Shown here piece after piece: positions 54,249 to 63,456 of a stretch of 64,000 nucleotides of DNA (position 1 is the first letter of the stretch; the number at the start of each line of letters is the position of its first letter). Below the pieces are notes generated by a model. The model did not search any database and had not been told where the DNA came from. It saw nothing but the letters and a program-made list of their open reading frames with translations. A program made the position numbers and the translations under genes. The DNA is from Streptomyces sp. ITFR-16 (lineage in GTDB: Bacteria > Actinomycetota > Actinomycetes > Streptomycetales > Streptomycetaceae): the NCBI RefSeq assembly GCF_031844705.1, contig NZ_CP134609.1, forward strand, positions 3,658,001 to 3,722,000. The letters are read 5' to 3'.

Positions 54249-54567
54249 GAGCAAGCAGAAGCAAGGGAGTGCGCCGGTGCTGCGGGCGGTCGGTGTGAGG
54301 AGTGTGCGGTGCGGCGGTGCGGCCTGCGTGGAGCGGGGCGCACCGGCTACCGGACGCTGCCCTCGGGCGGCCCGCGCATGACGTGGCTTCCCAACTACCC
54401 TGTCAACACATCCCGTTACTCCTTCCCCAAACGAGTGGCCGGTAGTGCTCACATTCGGGAAAACGCCCCGGATGAGTGGTTGCCGGGGCTCGGAGTCCGC
54501 CGTTCCCGCGCTCTGTGGCACGCTTGCCCGGTGTTCGGGTCCGCAAGCGCATACGGGGGCGTCCGCG
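54249..54567 (+). other. Intergenic region upstream of the fused sigma factor
   Basis: 319 nt between atrA and the sigma-factor gene on the same strand. It must carry the sigma gene's promoter, but I see no convincing -35/-10 pair or operator. GGGGG lies shortly before ATG 54568. No gene identified. Confidence 0.5.
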
Positions 54568-56577
54568 ATGAGCGGTGACGGGCAGCAGGAAGAGTCGTAC
54601 GACGGTGTCTCCACCGCGGGCGACGGTACGGAGACGGGCGGCCTGCCCGGGCACCAGGTGCCGACCCAGGCCGGTCCGGGGCGTCCGGCTGCCGCCGACG
54701 ACGCCGGCGGAACGGTCCTGCCGGGGCCCTGGCCGCCCGCGCCCGTCGAGAACGCTCCGGCTCGGAGCGCGGACGAGCTCGATGCCGCGGCGGCCGTGCC
54801 CATGCAGCGCGTGGGCGGCGGCTCGGCCGAGGGCTCCACGCTCGCGCCCTCCGACGCACAGCTGATCCAGCAGATGCGCGAGGGCGACGACCTCGCCTAC
54901 GACGAGCTGTTCCGCCGCCACTCGGAGGCCGTGCGCCGCTACGCCCGCACCTGCTGCCGCGACGCCCACACCGCCGACGACCTGACGGCCGAGGTGTTCG
55001 CCAGGACCCTTCAGGCGGTACGGGGCGGCAAGGGGCCCGAGGAGGCGGTGCGGGCCTATCTGATGACGGCGGTCCGGCATGTGGCCGCCGCCTGGACGAA
55101 GACCGCGAAGCGCGAGCACCTGGTCGACGACTTCGCGGCGTTCGCCGCGCAGGCCACGCGCACCTCGGAGGTGTCGGACTCGGACACCCTCGACCTCGGC
55201 GCCGATGTGCTGGCGATGCACGAGGCGGAGCAGTCGATGGCCATGCAGGCCTTCCGCAGCCTCCCCGAGCGCTGGCAGGCCGTGCTGTGGCACACGACCG
55301 TCGAGGAGGAGTCGCCCAGCGACATCGCCCCGCTGTTCGGTCTGACCGCGAATGCCACCTCGGTGCTGGCCAGCCGGGCCCGCGAAGGCCTCAAGCAGGC
55401 CTATCTCCAGGCCCATGTGAGCCAGGCGCTCACCTCGGGCGGCGACTGCGCCCGCTATGCCGACCGGCTCGGCGCCTATGCGCGCGGCGGGCTGCGGATG
55501 CGGGCCGAGCGCGGGCTGCGCGGGCATCTGGACGAGTGCGAGAAGTGCCGGCTCGCGGCGGGCGAACTGGCCCAGGTCAACGCCGGGATCCCCGCGCTGC
55601 TGCCGGTCGCGGTCATCGGCTGGTTCGCCGCCGGGTTCTCCCTCAAGGCCGCCGGGATCGTCGCGGGCGGAGCGGCCGGTGCCGCGGGTGCCGGCGCCGC
55701 CGCCGCGGCGACCGGCGGGGGCTCCTCCGCCGGCTCGGCCGGGGGCGCCGCTGCCTCCGAGGGCCTCGGCGCTCCGGCGAAGGCCGGGATCGCGGCAGCG
55801 GTCGTCGTCGCGGCGGCGGCCGGGCTCGTGTGGGCGCTGGTCGGCGACGACCAGCCGCGGCCCGAGGCGAAGCCTGCCGCCAAGCCGCCGGCCGTGGCCC
55901 CGGCGGTGCCTTCGCCCACCCCGCCGAAGACCAAGCCGGCGGCCCCGAAGCCCGCCCCGCCCGCTCCCGAGCCGGCGAAGCCGACCCCGGCGCCCACGCC
56001 CACCCCGACGCCCACTCCGACCCCGACGCCGAAGCCCACCCCGCCGCCCAAGCCCGCGCCCCCGGCTCCCGTACCGCCGAAGCCGAAGCCCACGCCGACC
56101 GCACCGGCCCCCACTCCCCCGCCGCCGCCCGCACCGGCGCCGGAGGTCTACCAGGTCAGCGAGTTGAGCTACACCCTCTTCGGCGACCACACCGAGCCCG
56201 AGGTGGTGCTCGGCGAGAGCAGCTGGGTCTGGCAGCGTTCGGGGATGTCGATCGGCGGCACGCAGTACGCCCACGGGGTGACCGTCCACAGCAATTCCTC
56301 GGTGGTCATCCAGCTGAACCGCCAGTGCGCCCGGTACGAGGCGATGGTCGGGGTCGACGACCTGACCATGGGACTCGGTTCCGTGCGGTTCTCGGTGTAC
56401 AACGGGGACGGGGCGCGGCTGTGGCAGTCCCCGGTGATGAACGGCGACGACCCCGCCGTGCCGGTCGGCGTCTCGATCGCGGGTCAGGAGCGGATCAGGC
56501 TCGTCGTGGAGCCGGTGGGCGCTTTCGGCGGGGTGGCCCTCGCCGACTGGGCCAATTCCCGCATCAGCTGCAGCTGA
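54568..56577 (+). CDS. ECF-type sigma factor fused to zinc finger, transmembrane helix and NPCBM domain
   Basis: 669-residue one-protein signalling device. After a disordered 95-residue N-terminus come sigma region 2 (about 105-170, YDELFRRHSEAVRRYART...DAHTADDLTAEVFART) and region 4 (about 225-282, LPERWQAVLWHTTVEEESPSDIAPLFG). A zinc-finger anti-sigma-like motif follows: His320-x3-Cys324-x2-Cys327. A transmembrane helix lies at about 408-426, then a Pro/Thr/Lys wall-spanning linker (about 430-525) and an extracytoplasmic NPCBM carbohydrate-binding domain (about 528-669). A membrane-tethered sigma could be freed by proteolysis on a wall signal (inference). Similar fusions are known in actinobacterial ECF classification (ECF52-like, from memory). 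Confidence 0.9.
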   Translation: MSGDGQQEESYDGVSTAGDGTETGGLPGHQVPTQAGPGRPAAADDAGGTVLPGPWPPAPVENAPARSADELDAAAAVPMQRVGGGSAEGSTLAPSDAQLIQQMREGDDLAYDELFRRHSEAVRRYARTCCRDAHTADDLTAEVFARTLQAVRGGKGPEEAVRAYLMTAVRHVAAAWTKTAKREHLVDDFAAFAAQATRTSEVSDSDTLDLGADVLAMHEAEQSMAMQAFRSLPERWQAVLWHTTVEEESPSDIAPLFGLTANATSVLASRAREGLKQAYLQAHVSQALTSGGDCARYADRLGAYARGGLRMRAERGLRGHLDECEKCRLAAGELAQVNAGIPALLPVAVIGWFAAGFSLKAAGIVAGGAAGAAGAGAAAAATGGGSSAGSAGGAAASEGLGAPAKAGIAAAVVVAAAAGLVWALVGDDQPRPEAKPAAKPPAVAPAVPSPTPPKTKPAAPKPAPPAPEPAKPTPAPTPTPTPTPTPTPKPTPPPKPAPPAPVPPKPKPTPTAPAPTPPPPPAPAPEVYQVSELSYTLFGDHTEPEVVLGESSWVWQRSGMSIGGTQYAHGVTVHSNSSVVIQLNRQCARYEAMVGVDDLTMGLGSVRFSVYNGDGARLWQSPVMNGDDPAVPVGVSIAGQERIRLVVEPVGAFGGVALADWANSRISCS

Positions 56578-56643
56578 CGGCCCGGCTGTTCCGCCTCTGC
56601 TCGGCCTCCGTGACCGCGTGGGCGGCAGCGGCCGGGGCAGGGG

Positions 56644-59600
56644 TCACTCAAGCCGCGCGACGATGCCCTGGAGCAGGTCGATGACGTCGTCGAGGGTCAG
56701 CTCGCGGCCCTTCGCGGACTCCTCCTCGTAGCGCGCGTCACCCAGTTCCTTGCGAGCCGTGCGCTCGGCCGCGTCCACCTCGGACTGCTCCACCACGGAC
56801 CGGGGGCCGGAGATCCGCCAGCTGTCGGCGGCGGCCAGGATGCGTACGGCGGCGGCATGCTGCCCCACCTGCGGCAGCACGATCACCGCACCGTCCGCCA
56901 GGTACCCGGTGACGATCTCGGCGCAGTGCCCGTCCCGCGCCGCGACCAGGGCCGCCGTCAGCCCGCGCACCCCTGCGGCCGGACCCCCGTCGGGCTCGGG
57001 CTCGTACACGGAGATCCGGGCCGACAGCCCCTTCAGCGCCACGGTGAAATGGGACGGCGGGCCGCCGCGCCCGGTCTCCTCCTGGGCACGGTCGAGCATC
57101 CTGCGGGCGGTCACCGCGTCGCCCCGGTCGAGCGCCATGACGGCCCGCAGATAGCGCACGTACGCGGTGGCGTCGTGCGTCTGGTGGCGCTCCGCCTCGG
57201 CCTCCGAGTGGTCCAGCACGCGCGTGGCCTCCTCCCGGTCACCCGTGCGGTAGCGGAGTTCGGCGAGGCGGGCCAGCAGGAACGGGGCCTCGGCGTGGGC
57301 GCCGACCTCGCGGGCGAGCAGCAGCGCCTCCTCGAAGGCCACACGCGCCTCCTCGTAGCGACCGCGCATCATGCCCGCCTCGGCTGCGGCGCTCGCGACC
57401 TGGGCGCGCATCCAGCGGTCGCCGACGCGCCGGCTCAGCTCGCGCAACTCGGCGAGGTCGTCGTCGATGCCGGGCATACCGCCCGGCATGTCGACGATCA
57501 TGTGGGTGCGGAACATCAGCGTGACCCCGTACTCCCACGCGCCCGCGTGGATCCGGGCGTTGTCGACGGCCTCGTCGATCTTCCGCCGGATGTCCTCCGC
57601 GGTGCCGGTGAGGAACGCGGTCATGGGCCAGAGCAGTCCGGGGAACCGGGCGCCGTGCGGCGGGGAGGCGGCGAACGCGTCGGCCACCCGGCCCACGAGC
57701 TCCTGGACCCCGGGACTGTTCTGGTCCATCCCGGCCGCCCCGCTCTCCGCAGCGAAGAAGAACCACAGCAGATGGAGGTTCATCCGGGGCCAGTACCGGG
57801 GGTCCTCGGCGTCCTCGGGCTCCGGGCCGAGCGTCAGGGCTCTCGTGGTCCAGGCGAGGCCTTCGGGGCGGTAGTTGCGCAGCCACCAGAACCAGCCCAT
57901 GCCCAGCACCAGACGGCACGCGTCCGGTTCGCCGTCCGGCCCGGCGGCAATGGTGCGCTGGAGGGCGGCGCGGATGTTGTCGAGGTCCGTCTCCAGGCGC
58001 CGGATCCACGGGAGCTGGTCACCCGAGCGCAGCCGCGGCTCGGCCTCCTCGACGAGCGAGAGGAAGTACGCGGTGTGGGCGGCCCCGGCGGCCGCCTGTA
58101 TCCCCGGGGTCTCGGCGCAGCGCTCGGCGGCGTACTCGTGGATGGTCTCCAGCAGGCGGTAGCGCATCTCGCCGTCCCCGGTGGGGGTGGCGACGACCAG
58201 GGACTTGTCGACCAGGGCGCCGATCAGGTCGGCGGTGTCGGCGGCGGACTGCCGGCCGGGCCCGGCCGGGGTGCCGATGACGGCTTCGGCGGCGGCCAGG
58301 TCCCAGCCGCCCGCGAAGACGGAGACCTGGCGCAGGGCGGTGCGTTCGTCCTCGTCGAGGAGGTCCCAGGACCAGTCGACGACCGCGCGCAGGGTCTGCT
58401 GACGGGGCAGCACGGTCCGGCTGCCGCCCGTCAGCAGGCGGAACCGGTCGTCGAGCCGGTCCGCGATCTGGCGCGGGCCGAGCATCCGCAGCCGGGCGGC
58501 CGCGAGTTCGATGGCAAGCGGCAGCCCGTCCAGCCGTCGGCAGATCTCGGCGACGGCGTCCGGATCGTGCCCGGGCTCGTGCTCGGGGTCGAAGCCGGGG
58601 CGTACGGCCCGGGCGCGCTCGGTGAACAGGCGGTGGGCGGGGTCGGCGGGCAGCGGGTCGACCGGACGGACGGACTCTCCGGGGACGCCGAGCGGTTCAC
58701 GGCTGGTGGCGAGGACGCGCAGCTGGGGGCAGCGGGTCAGCAGGGTTTCGGCCAGCGCGGCGGCTGCGCCGATGACGTGTTCGCAGTTGTCGAGGATCAG
58801 GAGGACGGACCGGGAGCGCGAGCCGTGGGCCAGGTGGTCGACGAGCAGTTCGACCGGGTCCGCGCGGGAGGAGGAGCCGTCGTGGGCGCTGTCGCGCAGG
58901 AGTGCTGTCTCGCGCAGTCCGAGTGCGTTGAGCACGGCTCCCGGGACGGCCTCGGGGTCCTCCACCGGGGCCAGCTCGGCGATCCAGACCTCGTGCGGCA
59001 GGGCGGCGGCCGGGTCGCCGCCCGCTGCGGACTCCTCGGCCAGACGGGTCTTCCCCGAGCCGCCGGGGCCGGTCAGGGTGACCAGCCGGGACCGGGTCAG
59101 GTCGTCGCGGATGGTCCGCAGTTCCGGCTCGCGCCCCACGAAGGAGGTGAGCCGGGGGCGGAGGTTGCCCCGGGGCGGTTTCACGTGAAACGTGCCAGTC
59201 GGGGCGGGTGTGGGGGGTGCGGCGGGTGCCGGGGTGAGCAATTCGTGGTGCAGGGCGGTCAGTTCGGGCCCGGGGTCGGTGCCGAGGCCGTCGGCGAGAG
59301 TGCGGCGCGCGTCCTCGTACGCGGCGAGGGCGTCGGCCTGCCGGCCGTCGGCGCGCAGGGCCCGGATGAGCTGGGCCCGGAAGCGCTCGTCGTAGGGGTG
59401 GGCGGCGGTCAGCTCCGTCAGCTCGGCGACCAGCGTGGCGGCGGATATCGCGCTCCCCCGCTCCCCGGCCCGCGCCGCACCGCGCAGGTCGGCCTCGATA
59501 CGGCGTTCGAGGGCGGCCAGCCGGTGGCCCTCCGGGCGCAGGGCGTGGCCGTGGTCCCCGTCGGGCAGATCGGCCAGCGCGGGGCCGCGCCAGAGGGCCA

Positions 59601-59979
59601 GTGCGGTGCGCAGGGTGCGGGCGGCCTCGTCGGGTGCGTCCGCGTCCAGCTCGGCGCCGCCCTGGCGGACCAGGCGCTCGAACACGTACAGATCGACGTC
59701 CTCCGGACCGGCGGCGAGGCGGTAGCCGCCCGGGGTACTGGCCAGCGCGTCCTTCCCCAGTGCCCGGCGCAGCCGCCCCACCAGGGCCTGGAGCGCGGCG
59801 GGCGCGTCCGCCGGAGGGTCACCGGCCCAGACGTCGTCCACGAGCTCGGCGACCGGTACGGCACGGCCGGGCCGCAGGGCGAGCGCGGCGAGCAGCGCGC
59901 GCAGCCGCGTACCGCCGAGGGGCAGCGCCTCGCCGTGCTCGTCTCGCGCCTCCGTGGCGCCCAGGATCAGATACCGCAC
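56644..59979 (-). CDS. BTAD/NB-ARC/TPR regulator (AfsR/SARP-like)
   Basis: 1111-residue regulator. A winged-helix OmpR-type DNA-binding domain spans about residues 15-90 (LGGTRLRALLAALALRPGRAVPVAELVDDVW) and a BTAD helical domain about 95-250 (LYVFERLVRQGG, ERRIEADLRGA, FRAQLIRALRADGRQADALAAYEDARRTLADGLG). An NB-ARC ATPase follows, with P-loop GPGGSGKT at 304-311 and Walker B LLILDNCEHV near 400. The rest is TPR-like helices to the C-terminus. This is the AfsR-type layout for antibiotic and developmental control. The BTAD to NB-ARC linker (FHVK at 264-267) is encoded by a perfect parS sequence. Pathway not identifiable. Confidence 0.9.
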   Translation of the reverse strand: MRYLILGATEARDEHGEALPLGGTRLRALLAALALRPGRAVPVAELVDDVWAGDPPADAPAALQALVGRLRRALGKDALASTPGGYRLAAGPEDVDLYVFERLVRQGGAELDADAPDEAARTLRTALALWRGPALADLPDGDHGHALRPEGHRLAALERRIEADLRGAARAGERGSAISAATLVAELTELTAAHPYDERFRAQLIRALRADGRQADALAAYEDARRTLADGLGTDPGPELTALHHELLTPAPAAPPTPAPTGTFHVKPPRGNLRPRLTSFVGREPELRTIRDDLTRSRLVTLTGPGGSGKTRLAEESAAGGDPAAALPHEVWIAELAPVEDPEAVPGAVLNALGLRETALLRDSAHDGSSSRADPVELLVDHLAHGSRSRSVLLILDNCEHVIGAAAALAETLLTRCPQLRVLATSREPLGVPGESVRPVDPLPADPAHRLFTERARAVRPGFDPEHEPGHDPDAVAEICRRLDGLPLAIELAAARLRMLGPRQIADRLDDRFRLLTGGSRTVLPRQQTLRAVVDWSWDLLDEDERTALRQVSVFAGGWDLAAAEAVIGTPAGPGRQSAADTADLIGALVDKSLVVATPTGDGEMRYRLLETIHEYAAERCAETPGIQAAAGAAHTAYFLSLVEEAEPRLRSGDQLPWIRRLETDLDNIRAALQRTIAAGPDGEPDACRLVLGMGWFWWLRNYRPEGLAWTTRALTLGPEPEDAEDPRYWPRMNLHLLWFFFAAESGAAGMDQNSPGVQELVGRVADAFAASPPHGARFPGLLWPMTAFLTGTAEDIRRKIDEAVDNARIHAGAWEYGVTLMFRTHMIVDMPGGMPGIDDDLAELRELSRRVGDRWMRAQVASAAAEAGMMRGRYEEARVAFEEALLLAREVGAHAEAPFLLARLAELRYRTGDREEATRVLDHSEAEAERHQTHDATAYVRYLRAVMALDRGDAVTARRMLDRAQEETGRGGPPSHFTVALKGLSARISVYEPEPDGGPAAGVRGLTAALVAARDGHCAEIVTGYLADGAVIVLPQVGQHAAAVRILAAADSWRISGPRSVVEQSEVDAAERTARKELGDARYEEESAKGRELTLDDVIDLLQGIVARLE
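59178..59191. other. parS centromere-like site (ParB-binding), inside coding sequence
   Basis: GTTTCACGTGAAAC, the 14-nt parS core, matches perfectly and is a full palindrome. It lies within the BTAD regulator gene at the linker between domains. Streptomyces parS sites cluster around oriC, so this indicates a location in the origin-proximal core. Confidence 0.88.
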
Positions 59980-60052
59980 CCGGCCATTGTGTCCCGCTCA
60001 CGGGCCGGTGAGCAGCGAACAGGCCGCACGCGGGGGCCGCAGGCCCCTCCTC

Positions 60053-62173
60053 CTACCCCTGAAGCGAGCGCCGGGCCGGGACCACGCCGCCCGCGACCGC
60101 GCGCTGGCGCGGCGCCGCGGTGCCCGTCCAGCAGGTGCCTCGGCGCGCGACGAGGCGGCGCAGCCACAGTTCGGTGGAGGCGAGGTCGGCAAGCCCGTCC
60201 AGGGGCAGCGGCTCGCCCTCGGAGGCCGCGCGCAGGGCCTTCCGTACGACGCGGGCCTCGACCAGGCCCGCGTCGGCGAGCAGCGGGGCGTCGAAGAGCG
60301 CGATCAGCTCGGGCAGTGCGGCGCGCAGGCCGGTCCGGACCACGGCGGTCGAGGTGGCCTGGGACGGGGCGCCCCAGCCGGCGGGCAGGTCGTGGATGCC
60401 CGCACCGGCCAGGACCCGGCGCAGGATCGCCGCACGGGCGCCCGGCTGGACCCGGAGGGACTCGGGCAGCGCGCGGGCGGCCCGTACGACCTGGTTGTCG
60501 AGGAAGGGGGCGTGCAGCCGCTGGCTGCGGACCTCGGCGGCCTGCTCCAGGATCCGGTGGTCGGCCGCGTTGCGGGCGAGGGCGGCCCTGGCCCGGGCCT
60601 CACCGGGGCGCTGGACGGAGGTGGGACGGATCGCCGCCTCCTGGAGGCGAACCGATACTTCAGCGAGCGCCTCTCCGGTCAGCCACCGGGCGGCGGGCCC
60701 CGGCCGGGACCAGGCCAGGGCGGCGAGCGAGGCGTCGGCGGGGGTGTCCAGGCCGGGCGTGAGGCGGTTGGCGTCCGGCAGCAGGTCGGCGGCTGCCTCC
60801 AAGCCGGTGCGGTAGGACGTACGGGCCAGCCGGCGGGCCGCCCGGTAGACGGTCAGCGGGACGAAAAGGGAGTGCGCGGAGGGGCCTTCGGCCTTGGCGA
60901 GCGCGGCGACCGGGCGCACCAGGTGGCGGCGTCTGCGGTCGATCAGCAGATCGGCGAGGCGGGCCGGATGCGCGTCGAGCACCTGCCGGGCGCCGTCGCC
61001 CACGAAGTGGTCGGCGCTGCCTGCGGAGAGGCGGCGGCGGTGGCGTTCGACGAGGACGAGGGAGGGGGCGGGCTCGTCCGTCAGGGGACCGTTGTCCAGC
61101 TCGGCGTACGGCAGCGCCTCCTCGCCCGCGGCCACGACGACGTGGTGCAGGCGCGGGTTGGCCGCGATGACCCGGGCGCGTTCGAGTTCGTCCTCGTGGG
61201 CGCGGGTCGTCAGGTCGTTGAAGGTGACGGCTAGCAGCCGCTCCCCCGCGCCCGTGCCATGCCCCAGGATCGTGCCGGGCAGGCCGGGCAGGCCGGGGAG
61301 CCCGGCGGCCAGCAGGGCGAGGGTGGCCGACGCGCTGCCGCCGGAGAGGTCCGCGCCGATGCCCGGCACGGGCGCGCCCCGGGCGGCGCGGCGTTCGGCG
61401 GGGCCCATGCCGGGGACCGGGCCGGGGTCGGGCGGAAGGGTCTCCGGGGCGTGGCGCGGGGCCAGGAGGCGGGCGCGCACGGCTTCGACCAGGGCGTCGC
61501 GCACCCCGTCGACGGCGCTCACCGGGTCGAGCTCGGGCGCGGCCACGGCGAGGGAGGCCACCGCCTCGTACCCGGTGATCTCCCGCGAGCCCTCGCGGAG
61601 GATCAGCGCGTGCCCGGGCGGGATGCGCTTCACGCCCTCGTACGGGGTGCCGTCGCGCAGCGCCTCCGGGGTCTCGGGGCAGGCGAGCAGCGCGGCGAGG
61701 TGGCCGATGTCGAGCTGCGCCTCGATGAGGTCGGCGAGCGGGAGCGCGGCGGTGGCGTAGGCGGTGCCGCCCGCCCACGGGGTGTAGAAGACCGGCCGGG
61801 CCCCGGCGAGGTCCCCGACGACGGTGATCCTGCGCCCTATCTGGACGACGGCCGTGTAGCTGCCGGTCCAGGCGGTGAGGTGGCGCAGGGCGCCGCCCCG
61901 GGCGGCGAGCAGGCCGACGCGCAGCTGTTCGTCGCTGGCGCCGCAGCAGCCGAGGACGGCGAGCCGGACGGTGGGCGCGCCCTCGGCGGTGTCCACCCGG
62001 ACGGTGCGGATCTCGTCGGGCCGCCAGTCGCCGACCGCCCAGAGCGGATCCGGGTCCCCCCACAGGAGTTGGGAGCCCACGGGGTGCATCGTGCGCCCCT
62101 CGTCACGGGCACCGACCGCTCCGGCCGTGCCGAAGCTCGCGGCGATACTGCTCCAACCCACCAACCAACGCAT
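60053..62173 (-). CDS. Asparagine synthase-related protein without glutaminase nucleophile
   Basis: 706-residue member of the asparagine synthetase B superfamily. The N-terminal Ntn-like domain (TAWTGSYTAVVQIGRRITVVGDLAGARPVFY...TAYATAALPLADLIEA) is retained, but residue 2 is Arg, so the glutaminase Cys2 is absent. The synthetase domain has DLSGGSASATLALLAAG at about 275-291, where the usual SGGLDS pyrophosphate loop reads SGGSAS without the Asp. The C-terminal APFLDNQVVRAARALPE matches the conserved active-site helix. This profile resembles beta-lactam or lasso-peptide cyclases more than asparagine synthetase; no precursor peptide or protease gene is adjacent. ATG 62173 (MRWLVGWSS) is chosen over a far longer in-frame extension. 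Confidence 0.85.
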   Translation of the reverse strand: MRWLVGWSSIAASFGTAGAVGARDEGRTMHPVGSQLLWGDPDPLWAVGDWRPDEIRTVRVDTAEGAPTVRLAVLGCCGASDEQLRVGLLAARGGALRHLTAWTGSYTAVVQIGRRITVVGDLAGARPVFYTPWAGGTAYATAALPLADLIEAQLDIGHLAALLACPETPEALRDGTPYEGVKRIPPGHALILREGSREITGYEAVASLAVAAPELDPVSAVDGVRDALVEAVRARLLAPRHAPETLPPDPGPVPGMGPAERRAARGAPVPGIGADLSGGSASATLALLAAGLPGLPGLPGTILGHGTGAGERLLAVTFNDLTTRAHEDELERARVIAANPRLHHVVVAAGEEALPYAELDNGPLTDEPAPSLVLVERHRRRLSAGSADHFVGDGARQVLDAHPARLADLLIDRRRRHLVRPVAALAKAEGPSAHSLFVPLTVYRAARRLARTSYRTGLEAAADLLPDANRLTPGLDTPADASLAALAWSRPGPAARWLTGEALAEVSVRLQEAAIRPTSVQRPGEARARAALARNAADHRILEQAAEVRSQRLHAPFLDNQVVRAARALPESLRVQPGARAAILRRVLAGAGIHDLPAGWGAPSQATSTAVVRTGLRAALPELIALFDAPLLADAGLVEARVVRKALRAASEGEPLPLDGLADLASTELWLRRLVARRGTCWTGTAAPRQRAVAGGVVPARRSLQG

Positions 62174-62713
62174 CGCCGCCTCCACAGGCTGTGGACAGAA
62201 CGGCGCAGCAGGAAGAGGTCCCGGGAGAACTCCGGTGACGCACGGCGCCGTTGCGGACATGCTGCCACGACAACGGCGCGCAGGAGTGGCCAGGGACGGC
62301 GCACGTCGTGAGCGCATGCGCCCCTGGCAAAGGCCGGATGGCGGCCGCCGGTCCGGGCATCCGGCACGCGACCCGCGCGCGCCGGTGGGAGCGTCAACGG
62401 AGTCTGGGATTCCGCGCGTCGTGTTCCCCGTACACCCGCCGGCCGAACGGCCCGGATTCGGCCACCGCCCGTTCCTCGCACGGACGGCCGCCGACATGTC
62501 CGCGAATCCGCAGGCCCAACCTCGGTCGACCGACGACATTCGGCCAATCTCGGAGCGATCCGGAACCGCCGAGGCCGAACGCGACGCCACCATTTCACCG
62601 TTTTCGAACCTGTTTGCTCCCCGGCCCGCCCGGTGGTGCGCCGGGTTCCACCCGGGCTCCGGAACGATTTCGAGGGCCGTCACGCACCTCTCCGGCGCCC
62701 GGCCCGACGCACA

Positions 62714-62742
62714 GTCCGGGAGGCACGGTTCACCTCCCGGAC
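62714..62742. repeat. 10-bp hairpin in the divergent intergenic region
   Basis: GTCCGGGAGG (62714-62723) pairs perfectly with CCTCCCGGAC (62733-62742), loop of 9 nt containing GGTTCA. A terminator is unexpected between divergent genes, so it may belong to an unannotated RNA. Confidence 0.45.
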
Positions 62743-63268
62743 CGGTCCGCCGCCTGCGGGGAATGAGGCGGCGGTATCCCCCAGCCCGCTGTGTCCCGCA
62801 CAACGGGCCGACCCACGCAGCACCCATGGAAGCGCTCCCCTCCGGGCCCGGCCAGAGCGCACGGCCGGGCGCACGGCCACACACCCGGGGCACGCCCGGA
62901 CGCCGCGAACCGGCCGCGCGGGAGGACCCGGATCCAGGCGGACGCGCCCCCCGGACGCCCTGTCATATGCACCGTTCCGCCCCTGGTCGGCGGGCGGATC
63001 GGCGCACCGCCCCCGCGCGGCTGACGACGGCCCGGCGAGGCGCGCGCGGGCCCACCCCCGGCCGGGACGGACCCGCCGGGGACGGCACCCAGGCCGCTCT
63101 CCCCCGCTCCCCCTCTTTTCCTCCGCGTGCCCTCCGCTTTTCCTTCGCGCTTCCTTCGCCTCCCGCTCGCCACAACCGCCCCGCCCGCCCCAGGCGTTCG
63201 CATCCGCCCCGTCGTTCTCCGCGAGTGGCCGGTACGGACAACAATCCCGCCATACGGACGTCCGGCCC

Positions 63269-63297
63269 TTAACGGTAGGGATGCGGCGAACTACGCT
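63269..63297 (+). promoter_or_regulatory. Promoter of the sporulation-associated regulator gene
   Basis: TTAACG (63269-63274) and TACGCT (63292-63297) with a 17-nt spacer, giving a leader of about 150 nt before ATG 63457. Confidence 0.5.
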
Positions 63298-63456
63298 GGG
63301 TTGACTGATGTTCTCAGCAGGGCGGCATATTCCTCGGGGCTCGGCCAAATGCGTGTGCGGCCGGAGTGCCGGGGTTCGTCCCTGGGGAGAACACGGTACG
63401 AATGCCGCGCGCCTCCACGGTGACGCGGCTGCCGTCTGTGTGTCGAGGGGTGGCGC

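Larger units (their letters stand above)
62174..63456. other. Long gene-free region between divergent genes
   Basis: 1283 nt with no reading frame showing the expected codon pattern on either strand. It contains a TCCACAG-G-CTGTGGA palindrome (62181-62195), a perfect 10-bp hairpin (62714-62742), a C/T-rich tract around 63100-63180 and a promoter-like pair at 63269-63297 for the gene at 63457. An untranslated RNA or a complex developmental promoter is possible. Confidence 0.6.

Noticed and set aside
56857..60762. Plus-strand open frame of 1301 codons
   Set aside because: Antisense to the BTAD regulator and the end of the Asn-synthase homologue, both of which have clear domains.
62724..62738. 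GGTTCACCTCCCG as a second PHO box
   Set aside because: It equals one unit of the pstS PHO box, but no second unit follows at 11 nt, and the sequence is part of a hairpin arm and loop.
60053..62893. Extending the Asn-synthase homologue to an upstream start (946 residues)
   Set aside because: The extra 240 residues are Arg/Pro-rich, have no domain and include the probable promoter region. ATG 62173 begins the recognisable MRWLVGW N-terminus.
60053..63456. Lasso-peptide biosynthetic cluster around the Asn-synthase homologue
   Set aside because: No precursor peptide, RRE protein, transglutaminase-like protease or exporter is adjacent.
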